64,000 nucleotides of DNA from contig NZ_LMUH01000013.1 of NCBI RefSeq assembly GCF_009766105.1, positions 186,001 to 250,000 of the forward strand. The letters are read 5' to 3'. The stretch comes from Granulicella sp. S156. GTDB taxonomy: Bacteria > Acidobacteriota > Terriglobia > Terriglobales > Acidobacteriaceae. Both the position numbers and the translations under genes were made by a program. Positions 7,224-15,762 of the stretch are shown one piece after another. The stretch's first letter is position 1, and each line of letters begins with the position of its first letter. Under the pieces are notes generated by a model, which saw nothing but the letters and a program-made list of their open reading frames with translations, was not told the origin of the DNA and did not search any database.

Positions 7224-9710
7224 ATGGCTATAGCGCGGCCGGTTGTACCCGGCCCTGAATCAAGGGAAGGCCGCTTCCCAGCGGCCGGCTCACAGACATC
7301 GCTCGCGCCACCACTCAGCGAAACCGGCATGGAGCTCGAAGCAACGCCTCCAACCACTTCGTTAAGCGATTCCCTGCCTGCAAAGGCTGCCATCGACCTC
7401 GGCGAACCATCCGGGGCTTCTCTTTCGACACAGCCTCCCGATTCTGCAGAAGAACCCAGCACCCGCGTGCTCTCCGGAGATCCGGCGCTGGACGTCCGCT
7501 TCGAGCGCATGCTCGCGACGGTGCGCGCCAACCGCCCCGCGGACGACCTTCATCTGATTCGCTCGGCATGGATCTTCTGCATGCAGCAACACGCGGAGCA
7601 GAAGCGTGCCTCGGGCGAGCCCTATGTCATCCATCCGCTGGAAGTCGCGCAAGTGCTCGCCGAGCTGAAGATGGACTCCACCGCCATCGCCGCAGGCCTG
7701 CTGCACGACGCGGTGGAAGACACCGACGTTACCCCGGCAGAGATCGCCAAGCGCTTCGGCGAGCAGGTTGCGCACATTGTCGAGGGCGTCACCAAGCTCG
7801 ACAAGATCAAGTTTGCCAACCGCGAAGACCATCAAGCCGAGAACATCCGCAAGATGTTGCTCGCCATGGTCACAGATGTCCGAGTGGTCATCATCAAGCT
7901 CGCCGACCGCCTGCACAACATGCGCACGCTCGAGCACCTGAAGCCCGAGAAGCAGCAACGCATCGCCCGCGAGACACTCGAAGTCTATGCCCCGCTGGCG
8001 CACCGCCTGGGCATGGGCAAACTGCGTGGCGAACTGGAAGACCTCGCCTTCCGCTACACCGACCCTTTCCAGTACACGCAGCTTACGACCGAGGTCGACT
8101 CGCTGCGCGGCGAGGGCGAAGCGTTTCTGCACCGCATTGTGAGCACGCTCGAAACCAAGCTGCGCGAGGCCAACATCAAGGCCCGCGTGGAGTCGCGTAT
8201 CAAGCGGCTTTATTCCATCCAGCAGAAGCTCACCGCGCATGGAATTCCCGTCGACCAGGTCTATGATCTCTTCGCCATCCGCGTGATCACGCAGACGGAA
8301 CAGGATTGCTACGCAGCGCTCGGCCTGTTGCACAGCACCTGGCGGCCTGTGCCGGGGCGTTTCAAAGACTTCATCGCAATGCCGCGGCCGAATATGTATC
8401 AGTCGCTGCACACCACGCTGATCGCCGAGGGTGCGCACCAGTTCGAGGTGCAGATCCGCACTGAAGACATGCACGAGGTCGCGGAAGAGGGCATCGCCGC
8501 GCACTGGAAGTACAAAGCCAGCGACAACGTGAGCGCGGCCGACGAGCAGCGGCTGGCCTGGGTGCGTCAGCTGATGGAGTGGCAGCGCGAGATGTCCGAC
8601 CCCAACGAGTTCATGTCGACGCTGCGCATCGACCTGTACCCCGCGGAGGTCTACACCTTCACGCCCAAGGGCAAGGTCATCGTGCTGCCCAAGGATGGCA
8701 CGCCGGTCGACTTCGCCTACGCCATTCACACCGACGTCGGCCACACGACCACGGGCGCCAAAGTAAACGGACGCATCGTTCCGCTGCGGCACAAGCTGCG
8801 CAACGGCGACATCGTCGAGATCATGACGCAGACGGGCCATGCGCCCTCACGCGACTGGCTGAGTTTTACCAAGAGCTCGCGCGCGCGCAACAAGATCAAG
8901 CACTGGCTCAACGAGAACCAGCGCGCCCGCGCCATCGAGATCGGCCGCAAGCTGCTGGACCGCGAAGCCCGCCGCTACAAGCTCTCGCTCGACAAGTTCA
9001 AGATCGCCGACTTCGACCGCATTGCGAACGACTATGGCCTGGGCGGCGAACAGGACCTGCTGGCCGGCATCGGCTTTGGAAAGTATTCAGCCCGCCAGGT
9101 GCTGAACAAACTCGAACCCGGCAGCACCATGGCCCCCGAAACCGCGCCGACAGAGCCGGGAGCAGTCGGCAACACACTCTCGCACATGTCCGACGCCGTG
9201 AAGCGTGTCTTCTTCGGTAAAGGTTCGGACTCGCTGCAGGTGGAGGGGCAGGATGATCTCCTGGTCTACCGCGCGCGATGTTGCAATCCGATTCGCGGCG
9301 AAGAGATCATCGGCTATGTAACGCGCGGCAAGGGTGTGGCTGTGCATGCACGAAGCTGTCCCAACGTGCAGAACCTGCTGTATGAAGCCGATCGCCGCAT
9401 CGATGTCGACTGGGCGGCTTTGGCCCCCCCATCGCCCGCTGGCACGAAGCAGGGACCGAAGCCCACGACCTATCCGGTAAAGCTGACCGTGGTCTGCGAC
9501 GACCGTTCCGGCCTGCTGAAAGAGTTCACGGCCATCATCTCCGAAGACGGCACGAATATTCGCTCACTCGATACCAAACCCTCGGTGGACGGTGTGGTGA
9601 ACGTAGACTTCGTGATCGAGACGGTCGACCTTCGCCACCTCACGCGGCTGACACAGAACCTGCGCAAGGTACCCGGCGTCCGCGAAGTGATGCGCGTCCA
9701 GAAAATATAG
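7224..9710 (+). CDS. rsh: Bifunctional (p)ppGpp synthetase/hydrolase, RelA/SpoT homologue
   Basis: 828 residues, longer than E. coli SpoT (702) because of a roughly 90-residue low-complexity N-terminal extension. The HD hydrolase domain follows (about 110-260) with His137 (YVIHP) and the HD pair at 161-162 (LLHDAVEDTD), so hydrolysis should be intact. The synthetase domain (about 300-440) contains SRIKRLYSIQQKL, YDLFAIRVI and RFKDFIAMPRPNMYQSLHTT. TGS (about 475-535, VYTFTPKGKVIVLPKDGTPVDF), a conserved-cysteine region (CCNPIRGEEIIGYVTRGKG) and a C-terminal ACT domain complete the long-RSH layout. It makes and destroys the stringent-response alarmone. The start might also be the ATG at codon 36; the chosen start is next to a TATAAT box. 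Confidence 0.93.
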   Translation: MAIARPVVPGPESREGRFPAAGSQTSLAPPLSETGMELEATPPTTSLSDSLPAKAAIDLGEPSGASLSTQPPDSAEEPSTRVLSGDPALDVRFERMLATVRANRPADDLHLIRSAWIFCMQQHAEQKRASGEPYVIHPLEVAQVLAELKMDSTAIAAGLLHDAVEDTDVTPAEIAKRFGEQVAHIVEGVTKLDKIKFANREDHQAENIRKMLLAMVTDVRVVIIKLADRLHNMRTLEHLKPEKQQRIARETLEVYAPLAHRLGMGKLRGELEDLAFRYTDPFQYTQLTTEVDSLRGEGEAFLHRIVSTLETKLREANIKARVESRIKRLYSIQQKLTAHGIPVDQVYDLFAIRVITQTEQDCYAALGLLHSTWRPVPGRFKDFIAMPRPNMYQSLHTTLIAEGAHQFEVQIRTEDMHEVAEEGIAAHWKYKASDNVSAADEQRLAWVRQLMEWQREMSDPNEFMSTLRIDLYPAEVYTFTPKGKVIVLPKDGTPVDFAYAIHTDVGHTTTGAKVNGRIVPLRHKLRNGDIVEIMTQTGHAPSRDWLSFTKSSRARNKIKHWLNENQRARAIEIGRKLLDREARRYKLSLDKFKIADFDRIANDYGLGGEQDLLAGIGFGKYSARQVLNKLEPGSTMAPETAPTEPGAVGNTLSHMSDAVKRVFFGKGSDSLQVEGQDDLLVYRARCCNPIRGEEIIGYVTRGKGVAVHARSCPNVQNLLYEADRRIDVDWAALAPPSPAGTKQGPKPTTYPVKLTVVCDDRSGLLKEFTAIISEDGTNIRSLDTKPSVDGVVNVDFVIETVDLRHLTRLTQNLRKVPGVREVMRVQKI

Positions 9711-9776
9711 TTCGTACCGGATCGCGGGCCTATCCCCATATCCGTCCCAGAGTTATCGATCAATCCCCCAAAGTCT

Positions 9777-9965
9777 GTCATCTCGACCGGAGGCGCGTTT
9801 TTTGCGCCGCAGTGGAGAGACCCCTTGATGCAGAGCGTGATGCAAATGTTTGTGGCGCGCTTTGCGTCTAGAGACCCCTGTATTTCGCTTGCAGCGGCAT
9901 TGCAGTTACGGGGAATACAAGGGGTTCTTGATGCAGAGTGGGCCGCAAACCTTCGCATCGCGCTA
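9777..9965. repeat. Intergenic inverted-repeat element, GTCATCTCGACCGGA family
   Basis: The 437 bases between the RelA/SpoT stop and the next hydrolase hold no recognisable gene. They contain GTCATCTCGACCGGA followed by GGCGCGTTTTTTGCGCC and GGAGAGACC, which recurs at 14195-14240. Downstream, two imperfect inverted pairs are nested: GATGCAAATGTTTG / CAAACCTTCGCATC and ACCCCTGTATT / AATACAAGGGGT. The whole could fold into one long hairpin. Confidence 0.7.
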
Positions 9966-10147
9966 AGTGTCGGAGATAACACGCTTCAGCGTGCGGCAAC
10001 TTTTCGGCAACCTCTTTAACCTGCTTGTTTTCCCCTGCAAAAAACTCGAGCGCATGACGAAGTGAAACGTCATTACCTTGGGGGGGCGTCGCCACCGTAG
10101 ATCGTCTGTTTCGATTGATGCGGTATGGCTCCTTCAGAAAGATCCTA

Positions 10148-11200
10148 ATGATAAAGTTTGCACTCTTAGCAGTTCTTATAATGTCGGGGTCTGCGTTCGC
10201 ACAGCTTCAGCAATACAAGACTGTCGATCCTCCTCGAGCTGGCGAGAACATCGATCAACCTTGCAAGTACGAGGCCTCTTTTCCTGCTGGGGAGAGGGCC
10301 GTGAAGGCAGCGTGGGTCACCTATGACAGGGGGCCGGATATCACGAAGTTCTACTCTGATCCGGATGTTCTGGCATTCGCACAGAAGAATGATCTGGCGA
10401 TGGTACTGGCTCGCCAGTGCCCAGCCACTCGAACATCTGAAAAGGGTGAGATGGACATGTATCCAGAACATGGTCTGGGTCGATCGCTCTTCACTGCCCT
10501 CGACGCCTTGGGTCAGGAAAGCGGGCATCCGGAGCTGGGGAAGGCGAAGCTTATCGTTCTCGGCTTCTCTGGAACAGGAGCCTACTTCGGACACTTTGTG
10601 GCGTATGCCCCGGACCGTGTTTTGGCAGCGATCCTTACCAATCCTGGGCAGACCGACCCAGACAATATCGACAAAATAACGCTCGATGCAAAGGGAGTTG
10701 CTGTTCCGGAGCTAATCATCGCGGGAGGAAGAGATGCTGTCGGAGGTGTGATGAAGCCGTATGCTTTTTACGATCACCATCGCGCGGAGGGAGCACCCTG
10801 GGTCTACCTGGTGCAAAACAATATTCCTCACTGCTGCATCAACAATACAAAGCCCTTCATGATCGATTGGCTGCAGGCAGTCATTGACACCCGAAAGCCA
10901 GACCCAGAAAAGCCGCTCTTGCCAATGAATTTAAAGTCCGGTTGGTATGGGTCTATTCAGCCATGTCCCACACCGTACAAGGATCACTGGGGCCTTCCTC
11001 TATGGAACGTCTGTGAGGCTCATATCAAACCTGCGGGAAGCGTTTTACCCGTTAAGGAGATGCCGGCGGCCTACTTTCCAACGGAATCCCTGGCGCGTGA
11101 ATGGCTCGCGTACATCAAGCTGCAGGACCATCCCAGGACCTCCTTTGCTCGTCCCGATAACCCAACCTTTGGAGACCCAAGATTTGGCGAGCCAAAGTGA
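10148..11200 (+). CDS. Secreted alpha/beta-hydrolase-like protein
   Basis: 350 residues from the ATG at 10148, chosen because it starts the signal peptide MIKFALLAVLIMSGSAFA directly and has AGAAAG about 10 bases upstream; an ATG 33 bases earlier is in frame. The nucleophile elbow is GFSGTG (GxSxG) in LIVLGFSGTGAYFGHF, after a strand and before a helix. A region ELIIAGGRDAVGG fits the strand that usually carries the acid, and NNIPHCCIN offers a candidate His. Four Cys (CPATR, HCCIN, CPTPY, VCEAH) suggest periplasmic disulfides. It is unlike the hydrolase at 5897. Substrate unknown. A bidirectional terminator follows. Confidence 0.65.
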   Translation: MIKFALLAVLIMSGSAFAQLQQYKTVDPPRAGENIDQPCKYEASFPAGERAVKAAWVTYDRGPDITKFYSDPDVLAFAQKNDLAMVLARQCPATRTSEKGEMDMYPEHGLGRSLFTALDALGQESGHPELGKAKLIVLGFSGTGAYFGHFVAYAPDRVLAAILTNPGQTDPDNIDKITLDAKGVAVPELIIAGGRDAVGGVMKPYAFYDHHRAEGAPWVYLVQNNIPHCCINNTKPFMIDWLQAVIDTRKPDPEKPLLPMNLKSGWYGSIQPCPTPYKDHWGLPLWNVCEAHIKPAGSVLPVKEMPAAYFPTESLAREWLAYIKLQDHPRTSFARPDNPTFGDPRFGEPK

Positions 11201-11257
11201 GTTCGACCGTACTGACCTGTTCGTATCGATAGCCATGAAAATGCTTTAGCAAAAGAG

Positions 11258-11281
11258 AAAAGGCCGCCAAAGCGGCCTTTT
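11258..11281. terminator. Bidirectional intrinsic terminator
   Basis: AAAAGGCCGC (11258-11267) pairs with GCGGCCTTTT (11272-11281) around a 4-base loop. A- and T-tracts on the two sides let it serve both the hydrolase gene and the convergent BON-LysM gene. Confidence 0.9.
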
Positions 11282-11298
11282 CGTTGGCTACCAAACAC

Positions 11299-11691
11299 CT
11301 ACGACAGCACAGGAATGTTGATCTCCTGGCCCACCTGAATGTGATCAGGGTTGTCGATGCCGTTGGCGGATGCGATCTCCTGATACTTGTTCGCGGTACC
11401 GTAGAACAGCTTGCTCACCTTGCTGAGATTATCGCCGGCCTTGATGGTGTAAGGCTGTGTTTCGCCGCCGGTGGTGGCAATCTCGTGCTCGAGGTCGCTG
11501 TAGGTGGGATCGACTTCCTTGATGACGTCCCACACACGGTTCGCGATCACTGTTGACGGAACCTCGCCCTTCAGGTGCAGTTTTTCGCCATCGAGATCGG
11601 CGGAGTCAACCTTCGCGCCATACTCGGCGAAGCTCTCAATCGTCTCGATCACAGGGGCATACTTCTGTTTCAACGCATCCAAATCGGCCAT
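11299..11691 (-). CDS. BON-LysM protein (Kbp/YgaU-like)
   Basis: 130 residues without a signal peptide. A BON domain (about residues 20-68, KVDSADLDGEKLHLKGEVPS ... VWDVIKEV) is followed by one LysM domain (about 79-128, YTIKAGDNLSKVSKLFYG ... IQVGQEINIPVL). The order and size match E. coli Kbp (YgaU), a small K+-binding protein, and many family members are annotated as peptidoglycan-binding. Lack of a signal peptide favours a cytoplasmic role as for Kbp. The ATG has AAGGAG about 9 bases upstream (ccaaggagattctg on the minus strand). It shares the terminator at 11258 with the convergent gene. Confidence 0.88.
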   Translation of the reverse strand: MADLDALKQKYAPVIETIESFAEYGAKVDSADLDGEKLHLKGEVPSTVIANRVWDVIKEVDPTYSDLEHEIATTGGETQPYTIKAGDNLSKVSKLFYGTANKYQEIASANGIDNPDHIQVGQEINIPVLS

Positions 11692-11777
11692 ACAGAATCT
11701 CCTTGGTAGTGACTTTTTGCTAGTGACTTTCTAACAGCTGAGATGCAAAAAGGGCATCTCTTCAAGATGAAAATTCA

Positions 11778-13007
11778 CTACAGAATTTCCATTCTTTTTG
11801 CCGTAGTTGTCAGTGTCTCCAGGGCGCGGTCGATCTGCCCGCGGGTATGCTCGCTGGTCATGATGCAGCGAATGCGCGCCTTGCCCTCCGGTACGGTGGG
11901 GAAGGCGATGCCGGTGGCCATCAAGCCCTGCTCGAAGAGCGCACGGCTGAACTCCATCGTCTTGCGGCCATCGCCGATGAGGATGGGCGTAATCGGCGTC
12001 TCGCTGGCAGGAGTTGTCTTACCGCCGATGTCGAAACCGGCAGTCTTCAACTGCTCCTGAAAGTACCGTGTATTGCTCCACAATCTTTCGATACGTTCCG
12101 GCTCGCGCTCCAACAGGTCGAAGGCCGCGATGCACGTTGCTGCCACCGATGGCGGATGCGACGTCGAAAACAGAAATGGCCGTGCGCGGTGATAGAGGTA
12201 GTCGATCAAATCTCTCGATCCGCAGACGTAGCCCCCTAGTGCACCGATAGCCTTCGACAGCGTGCCCACCTGCACGTCTACACGCTGCGTGCAGCCGAAG
12301 TGATCAACGCTGCCGCGTCCATTGCGGCCCAGCACGCCTGACGCATGCGCGTCGTCGACCATCATGATCGCGCCGTACTTATCGCAAAGATCGCAGAGCT
12401 GTTTGACCGGTCCTATGTCGCCGTCCATGGAAAACACGCCGTCGGTGATGACGAGCTTGCGCCCGGGCTCATTCTGAATCTCCTTCAACAGCTCTTCAGC
12501 ATGGGCAACGTCTTTGTGACGAAAAACCTTGATCTTCGCCCGCGAGAGTCGCGCACCATCGATGATGCTCGCATGGTTTAGCTCATCCGAGAGGATGAAA
12601 TCCTCCTTGCCGAGGATGCTCGACACCGTGCCTGCATTGGCTGCAAAGCCGGACTGAAAGACCACGCAGGCTTCGACGCCTTTGAACGCTGCGATCTTCT
12701 CTTCTAGCTCCATGTGGATACGCATGGTGCCGGCGATCGTGCGTACCGCACCCGAACCGACGCCGTACTTCTCCGTCGCCGCAATCGCGGCCTCGCGCAG
12801 TTTGGGGTGATTGCACAAACCAAGGTAGTTGTTCGAAGCCAGATTGATGACTTCGCGGCCATCGTAGTGGCAAACCGCTGCCTGTTCGTCGTCGAGCACG
12901 CGCAGACGGAAGTAGGTGCCGCGTGCTCGCAGATCGTCGAGTTGTGCGGAGAGGTGGGCGAGTTGCGGACGCTTGGTTTCGATCGTTACAGGGCTCATAC
13001 TGCTCAC
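11778..13007 (-). CDS. kbl: Glycine C-acetyltransferase (2-amino-3-ketobutyrate CoA ligase)
   Basis: 409 residues. It is a PLP-dependent alpha-oxoamine synthase that splits 2-amino-3-ketobutyrate with CoA into glycine and acetyl-CoA, the second step of threonine breakdown. Visible motifs are NNYLGLCNHP (58-67), VDDAHASG with the PLP-contacting Asp/His (217-224) and GTLSKAIGALGGY with the Schiff-base Lys252. Length matches Kbl (about 400). The GTG at 13007 has AAAGG nine bases upstream; an ATG three codons later is an alternative. The partner dehydrogenase tdh lies 1.4 kb upstream on the same strand, separated by an opposite-strand lipoprotein gene. Paralogues in this family (BioF, serine palmitoyltransferase) are less likely given tdh nearby. 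Confidence 0.9.
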   Translation of the reverse strand: MSSMSPVTIETKRPQLAHLSAQLDDLRARGTYFRLRVLDDEQAAVCHYDGREVINLASNNYLGLCNHPKLREAAIAATEKYGVGSGAVRTIAGTMRIHMELEEKIAAFKGVEACVVFQSGFAANAGTVSSILGKEDFILSDELNHASIIDGARLSRAKIKVFRHKDVAHAEELLKEIQNEPGRKLVITDGVFSMDGDIGPVKQLCDLCDKYGAIMMVDDAHASGVLGRNGRGSVDHFGCTQRVDVQVGTLSKAIGALGGYVCGSRDLIDYLYHRARPFLFSTSHPPSVAATCIAAFDLLEREPERIERLWSNTRYFQEQLKTAGFDIGGKTTPASETPITPILIGDGRKTMEFSRALFEQGLMATGIAFPTVPEGKARIRCIMTSEHTRGQIDRALETLTTTAKRMEIL

Positions 13008-13127
13008 GATCTTAAACCTTTCACCGTGTCATAGGCGACAACGGCAGGAAATTGGGCATCCCACTCAGAGTATGTAGCCCGTAACTCCAAAAAGACCGCG
13101 CAGTTTCAACGCGGCAAGAGGAACCAA

Positions 13128-14123
13128 ATGATATCCACAAAACAGATTCGTTCTATTACCGGCGCAGGCCTGATCGCTCTCGTACTGCTCACCGGATGCA
13201 AGAACAAAGAACAGCAGGCGCTCGACCAGGCCAAGGCTCAAGCTGCCTCGACCAACACACCGCAGAAGGTAAGCTACATCGACGCCAACGGCAACGCCGT
13301 CACAACCACCGTACAGCCTCCGGTGGCAGGCCAGGCGCAGCTGATCGCGACCTCCATTACGCCTCCTCCCCCCGGCCCCAAGCCGAATCGTACCGATCCC
13401 GTGGTTGCACCGCTGACAGCTCCTTCTGCCAATGATCAATCAGCCCAGTCGGCTCAATCCGGAGCAGGTTCGCAGACGCCTGATAACGGAAACGGCGCCA
13501 TGCAGCCGCAAAACAACGGTGCGATGCAGGCTCAAAACGGCGCCATGCAGCCGCAAAATACTGGCCCGCAGCAAAATGCAACAGGACCCAATCAGCCTGC
13601 GGCTCCGCTGCAGCTCACCGTTCCAGCGGGCACGGAGCTTGCTATCCGGATCAATCAGAACATCAGCGTCAAAACAAGCCGTGTTGGCGATCGTTTCTCC
13701 GGCGAAGTTGTTGAACCTGTGCTGCAGAATGGTACTGTCGTCATTCCTCGCCGCACGCCTGTCTCCGGTCGTATAGACGCATCACATCGCCGCGGCCACT
13801 TCAAGGGTCGCTCCATCCTCGAACTGCGCCTGACGGAGATGACGCTTAACGGCAATCAGTACGCTCTGGACACGCATGACAGCGTGCGGACGAAGAAGGG
13901 TAAGGGCAAGCGCACAGCGGGCTTCATTGGCGGTATGACCGGTGCAGGCATGCTGATCGGTGGCATCGCCACCGGCGGTGTTGGACTGGCCATCGGCGGC
14001 GCCGCAGGCGCCGGTGCGGGCACGTTACTGGCCGGCGCTACGGGCAATCGCGATATCTCGATTCCTGCCGAGTCCATCGTGCACTTCCGGCTCGCCGACC
14101 AACTCGTCGTGCAGAATCCATAG
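13128..14123 (+). CDS. Lipoprotein with Gln/Asn-rich linker and glycine-zipper C-terminus
   Basis: 331 residues. The signal peptide ends in a lipobox (LLTGC, Cys about residue 23), so it is probably membrane-anchored. Residues about 100-150 are a low-complexity linker with repeated NGAMQPQN units. Residues about 155-250 (LTVPAGTELAIRINQNISVKTSRVGDRFSGEVVEPV) look like a small beta-rich domain. A Gly/Ala zipper follows (GFIGGMTGAGMLIGGIATGGVGLAI), then a final strand pair. The combination is common in acidobacterial envelope proteins, function unknown. It is transcribed divergently from kbl and away from tdh, splitting the threonine pathway genes. A 14-bp hairpin follows the stop. Confidence 0.75.
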   Translation: MISTKQIRSITGAGLIALVLLTGCKNKEQQALDQAKAQAASTNTPQKVSYIDANGNAVTTTVQPPVAGQAQLIATSITPPPPGPKPNRTDPVVAPLTAPSANDQSAQSAQSGAGSQTPDNGNGAMQPQNNGAMQAQNGAMQPQNTGPQQNATGPNQPAAPLQLTVPAGTELAIRINQNISVKTSRVGDRFSGEVVEPVLQNGTVVIPRRTPVSGRIDASHRRGHFKGRSILELRLTEMTLNGNQYALDTHDSVRTKKGKGKRTAGFIGGMTGAGMLIGGIATGGVGLAIGGAAGAGAGTLLAGATGNRDISIPAESIVHFRLADQLVVQNP

Positions 14124-14132
14124 AGCGGCTTT

Positions 14133-14170
14133 ATCGATCGTGTGATGCATCAACGAATCACACGATCGAT
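14133..14170 (+). terminator. Perfect 14-bp hairpin after the lipoprotein gene
   Basis: ATCGATCGTGTGAT (14133-14146) pairs perfectly with 14157-14170 around a 10-base loop, 10 bases after the stop codon. It lacks a T-tract, so it may end transcription with Rho or protect the mRNA end rather than act as a classical terminator. Confidence 0.55.
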
Positions 14171-14194
14171 GTTGGAATGAATCACCCCAGAATT

Positions 14195-14336
14195 GTCATC
14201 TCGACCGGAGGCGCGTTTTTTGCGCCGTAGCGGAGAGACCTGCAGATTGCCTGTACCGACACTACTGCCGACGCAGACAACCTGCAGGTCTCTCCGCTGT
14301 GCCTGACATGATGCCGTCTGCTTCGGTCGAGATGAC
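14195..14336. repeat. Palindromic intergenic element, GTCATCTCGACCGGA family, two facing copies
   Basis: The left side repeats the 9777 element (GTCATCTCGACCGGA, GGCGCGTTTTTTGCGCC, GGAGAGACC). The right side carries the same sequence inverted: CTGCAGGTCTCTCCGC (14282-14297) pairs with 14230-14245, and CGGTCGAGATGAC (14324-14336) pairs with 14195-14207. It fills the gap between the lipoprotein gene and tdh. Confidence 0.8.
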
Positions 14337-14385
14337 AGATTTGGGTAGTCCGGAAAACACCCATTACACCATTCGTGAAATCGCT

Positions 14386-15435
14386 CTACCGTTTCACCGT
14401 CAACAAAATCTTGCTCGCCTCACCCGACTCCAGCAGATGCATGGCCTCGTCAAACTGTGCCAGAGGAAGCCGGTGTGTGATGACCGGCGCAAGATCGATC
14501 CCGCTCTCACGCAGCAGTGCCTCGGCCTGAAACCAGGTCTCGTACATCTTGCGGCCGTTGATGCCATGCACCGTCGCGCCTTTGAAGATGACGGCGTTGG
14601 CAAGATCGAGCTCCACAGGCCGTGATGGAATGCCCAGCAGGGATGCCCGTCCACCCATGCGCAACAGGCGAAATCCCTGCGCGATGGCGGAAGGATGGCC
14701 CGACATCTCCAGCAGCACATCGACGCCGTTGCCGCCTGTCGCAGCCTTCACCTGCTGCTCGACATCGCCGCTCGCGGGGTCGAGCAGCGTGCGTGCTCCC
14801 ATGCGCCGAGCCAGTTCACGTCGTTGCGCATTCGGCTCAATGGCGAAGATGTGGGAGGCCCCACAGGCCTTCGCCACGGCGATGGAGAACAATCCGATAG
14901 GCCCGCATCCAGTGACCGCGACCGTCTGTCCGGCGATGGAGCCCGACAGCACCGTGTGCACTGCGTTGCCAAACGGATCGAAGAGCGAGCCGAAGTCGCG
15001 TGGGATCGCAGGGCTGAGCTTCCAGATGTTGCTCGCTGGAATGCGGACGTAGTCGGCGAACGCTCCATCGGCATCGACACCGAGGATCTTTACGAACTGG
15101 CATACATGCGCCTGCCCGCTGCGACACTGCAGGCAGTGGCCGCAGGCCACGTGCATCTCGGCAGAGACGAAGTCGCCGATCTGCAAGTCCTGCACGAGAT
15201 CGCCGATAGCCGCTATGGTGCCGCAGAACTCATGCCCTGGAATGTAGGGAGGCTTGATGCGCGCCTGCGCCCACTCGTCCCAATGGTAGATGTGCAGGTC
15301 GGTGCCACAGACAGAGGCGGTCTCCACGGCAACGAGCACATCGTTCGGCCCAATGGCTGGAACCGGCATCTCGCGCATCTCCATCCCCGGCGCGGCGGCG
15401 GCTTTTACAAGGGCCTGCATGGTCTTCGGAATCAT
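14386..15435 (-). CDS. tdh: L-threonine 3-dehydrogenase, zinc-dependent
   Basis: 349 residues from the ATG at 15435; a start 54 bases upstream (15489) would add 18 residues unlike the family. The enzyme oxidises L-threonine to 2-amino-3-ketobutyrate with NAD+. Catalytic-zinc ligands are visible as Cys43 (VCGTDLHIYHWDEW) and His68-Glu69 (GHEF), and the structural-zinc cysteines as CGHCLQCRSGQAHVC (about 98-112). The Rossmann motif is GCGPIGLFSIAVAKACGA. The DLHIYxWDxW sequence is characteristic of Tdh rather than sorbitol or alcohol dehydrogenases. It acts with kbl, which lies downstream on the same strand. Confidence 0.93.
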   Translation of the reverse strand: MIPKTMQALVKAAAAPGMEMREMPVPAIGPNDVLVAVETASVCGTDLHIYHWDEWAQARIKPPYIPGHEFCGTIAAIGDLVQDLQIGDFVSAEMHVACGHCLQCRSGQAHVCQFVKILGVDADGAFADYVRIPASNIWKLSPAIPRDFGSLFDPFGNAVHTVLSGSIAGQTVAVTGCGPIGLFSIAVAKACGASHIFAIEPNAQRRELARRMGARTLLDPASGDVEQQVKAATGGNGVDVLLEMSGHPSAIAQGFRLLRMGGRASLLGIPSRPVELDLANAVIFKGATVHGINGRKMYETWFQAEALLRESGIDLAPVITHRLPLAQFDEAMHLLESGEASKILLTVKR

Positions 15436-15590
15436 ATTGAGCCTGGTACTCCATCTGTTGCGCGCCTGATTTGAAAAAGCGAGCGGCAAACACTACATGG
15501 TATCGTGCTTTCCTCATAGGAAGCAGTTCCCTATTGGGTGCTCGGCAACTCTAAAATTCTAAATGGATGGCATAACCACCCGATCAGGCA

Positions 15591-15690
15591 CAAACCCAAG
15601 CCCCGAAGGGGCGACGCTATCACAGCCCAGGGTGAAACCCTGGGTAATGGAGTCTAAAAATGTTGAGCCCTGAAGGGGCGACCTATCGTG
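15591..15690. repeat. Intergenic repeat with CCCCGAAGGGGCGAC and CCCAGGGTGAAACCCTGGG
   Basis: The 327 bases between tdh and the VWFA-related gene hold no gene. They contain two copies of the GAAGGGGCGAC motif (about 15605 and 15672) around a hairpin CCCAGGG-TGAAA-CCCTGGG (15627-15644). The motif looks like a widespread bacterial intergenic repeat. The tdh promoter must also lie in this gap. Confidence 0.6.
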
Positions 15691-15762
15691 CTGCCACCGA
15701 TAGATCGTGCTTTCAGCGCTCTGCTGCGAGTTGGCTCCATTTACACTAACCCCAGCGTGTTC

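Noticed and set aside
11778-15435. kbl and tdh as one threonine operon
   Set aside because: An opposite-strand lipoprotein gene and a palindromic repeat lie between them, so they cannot form a simple operon, although they share a pathway.
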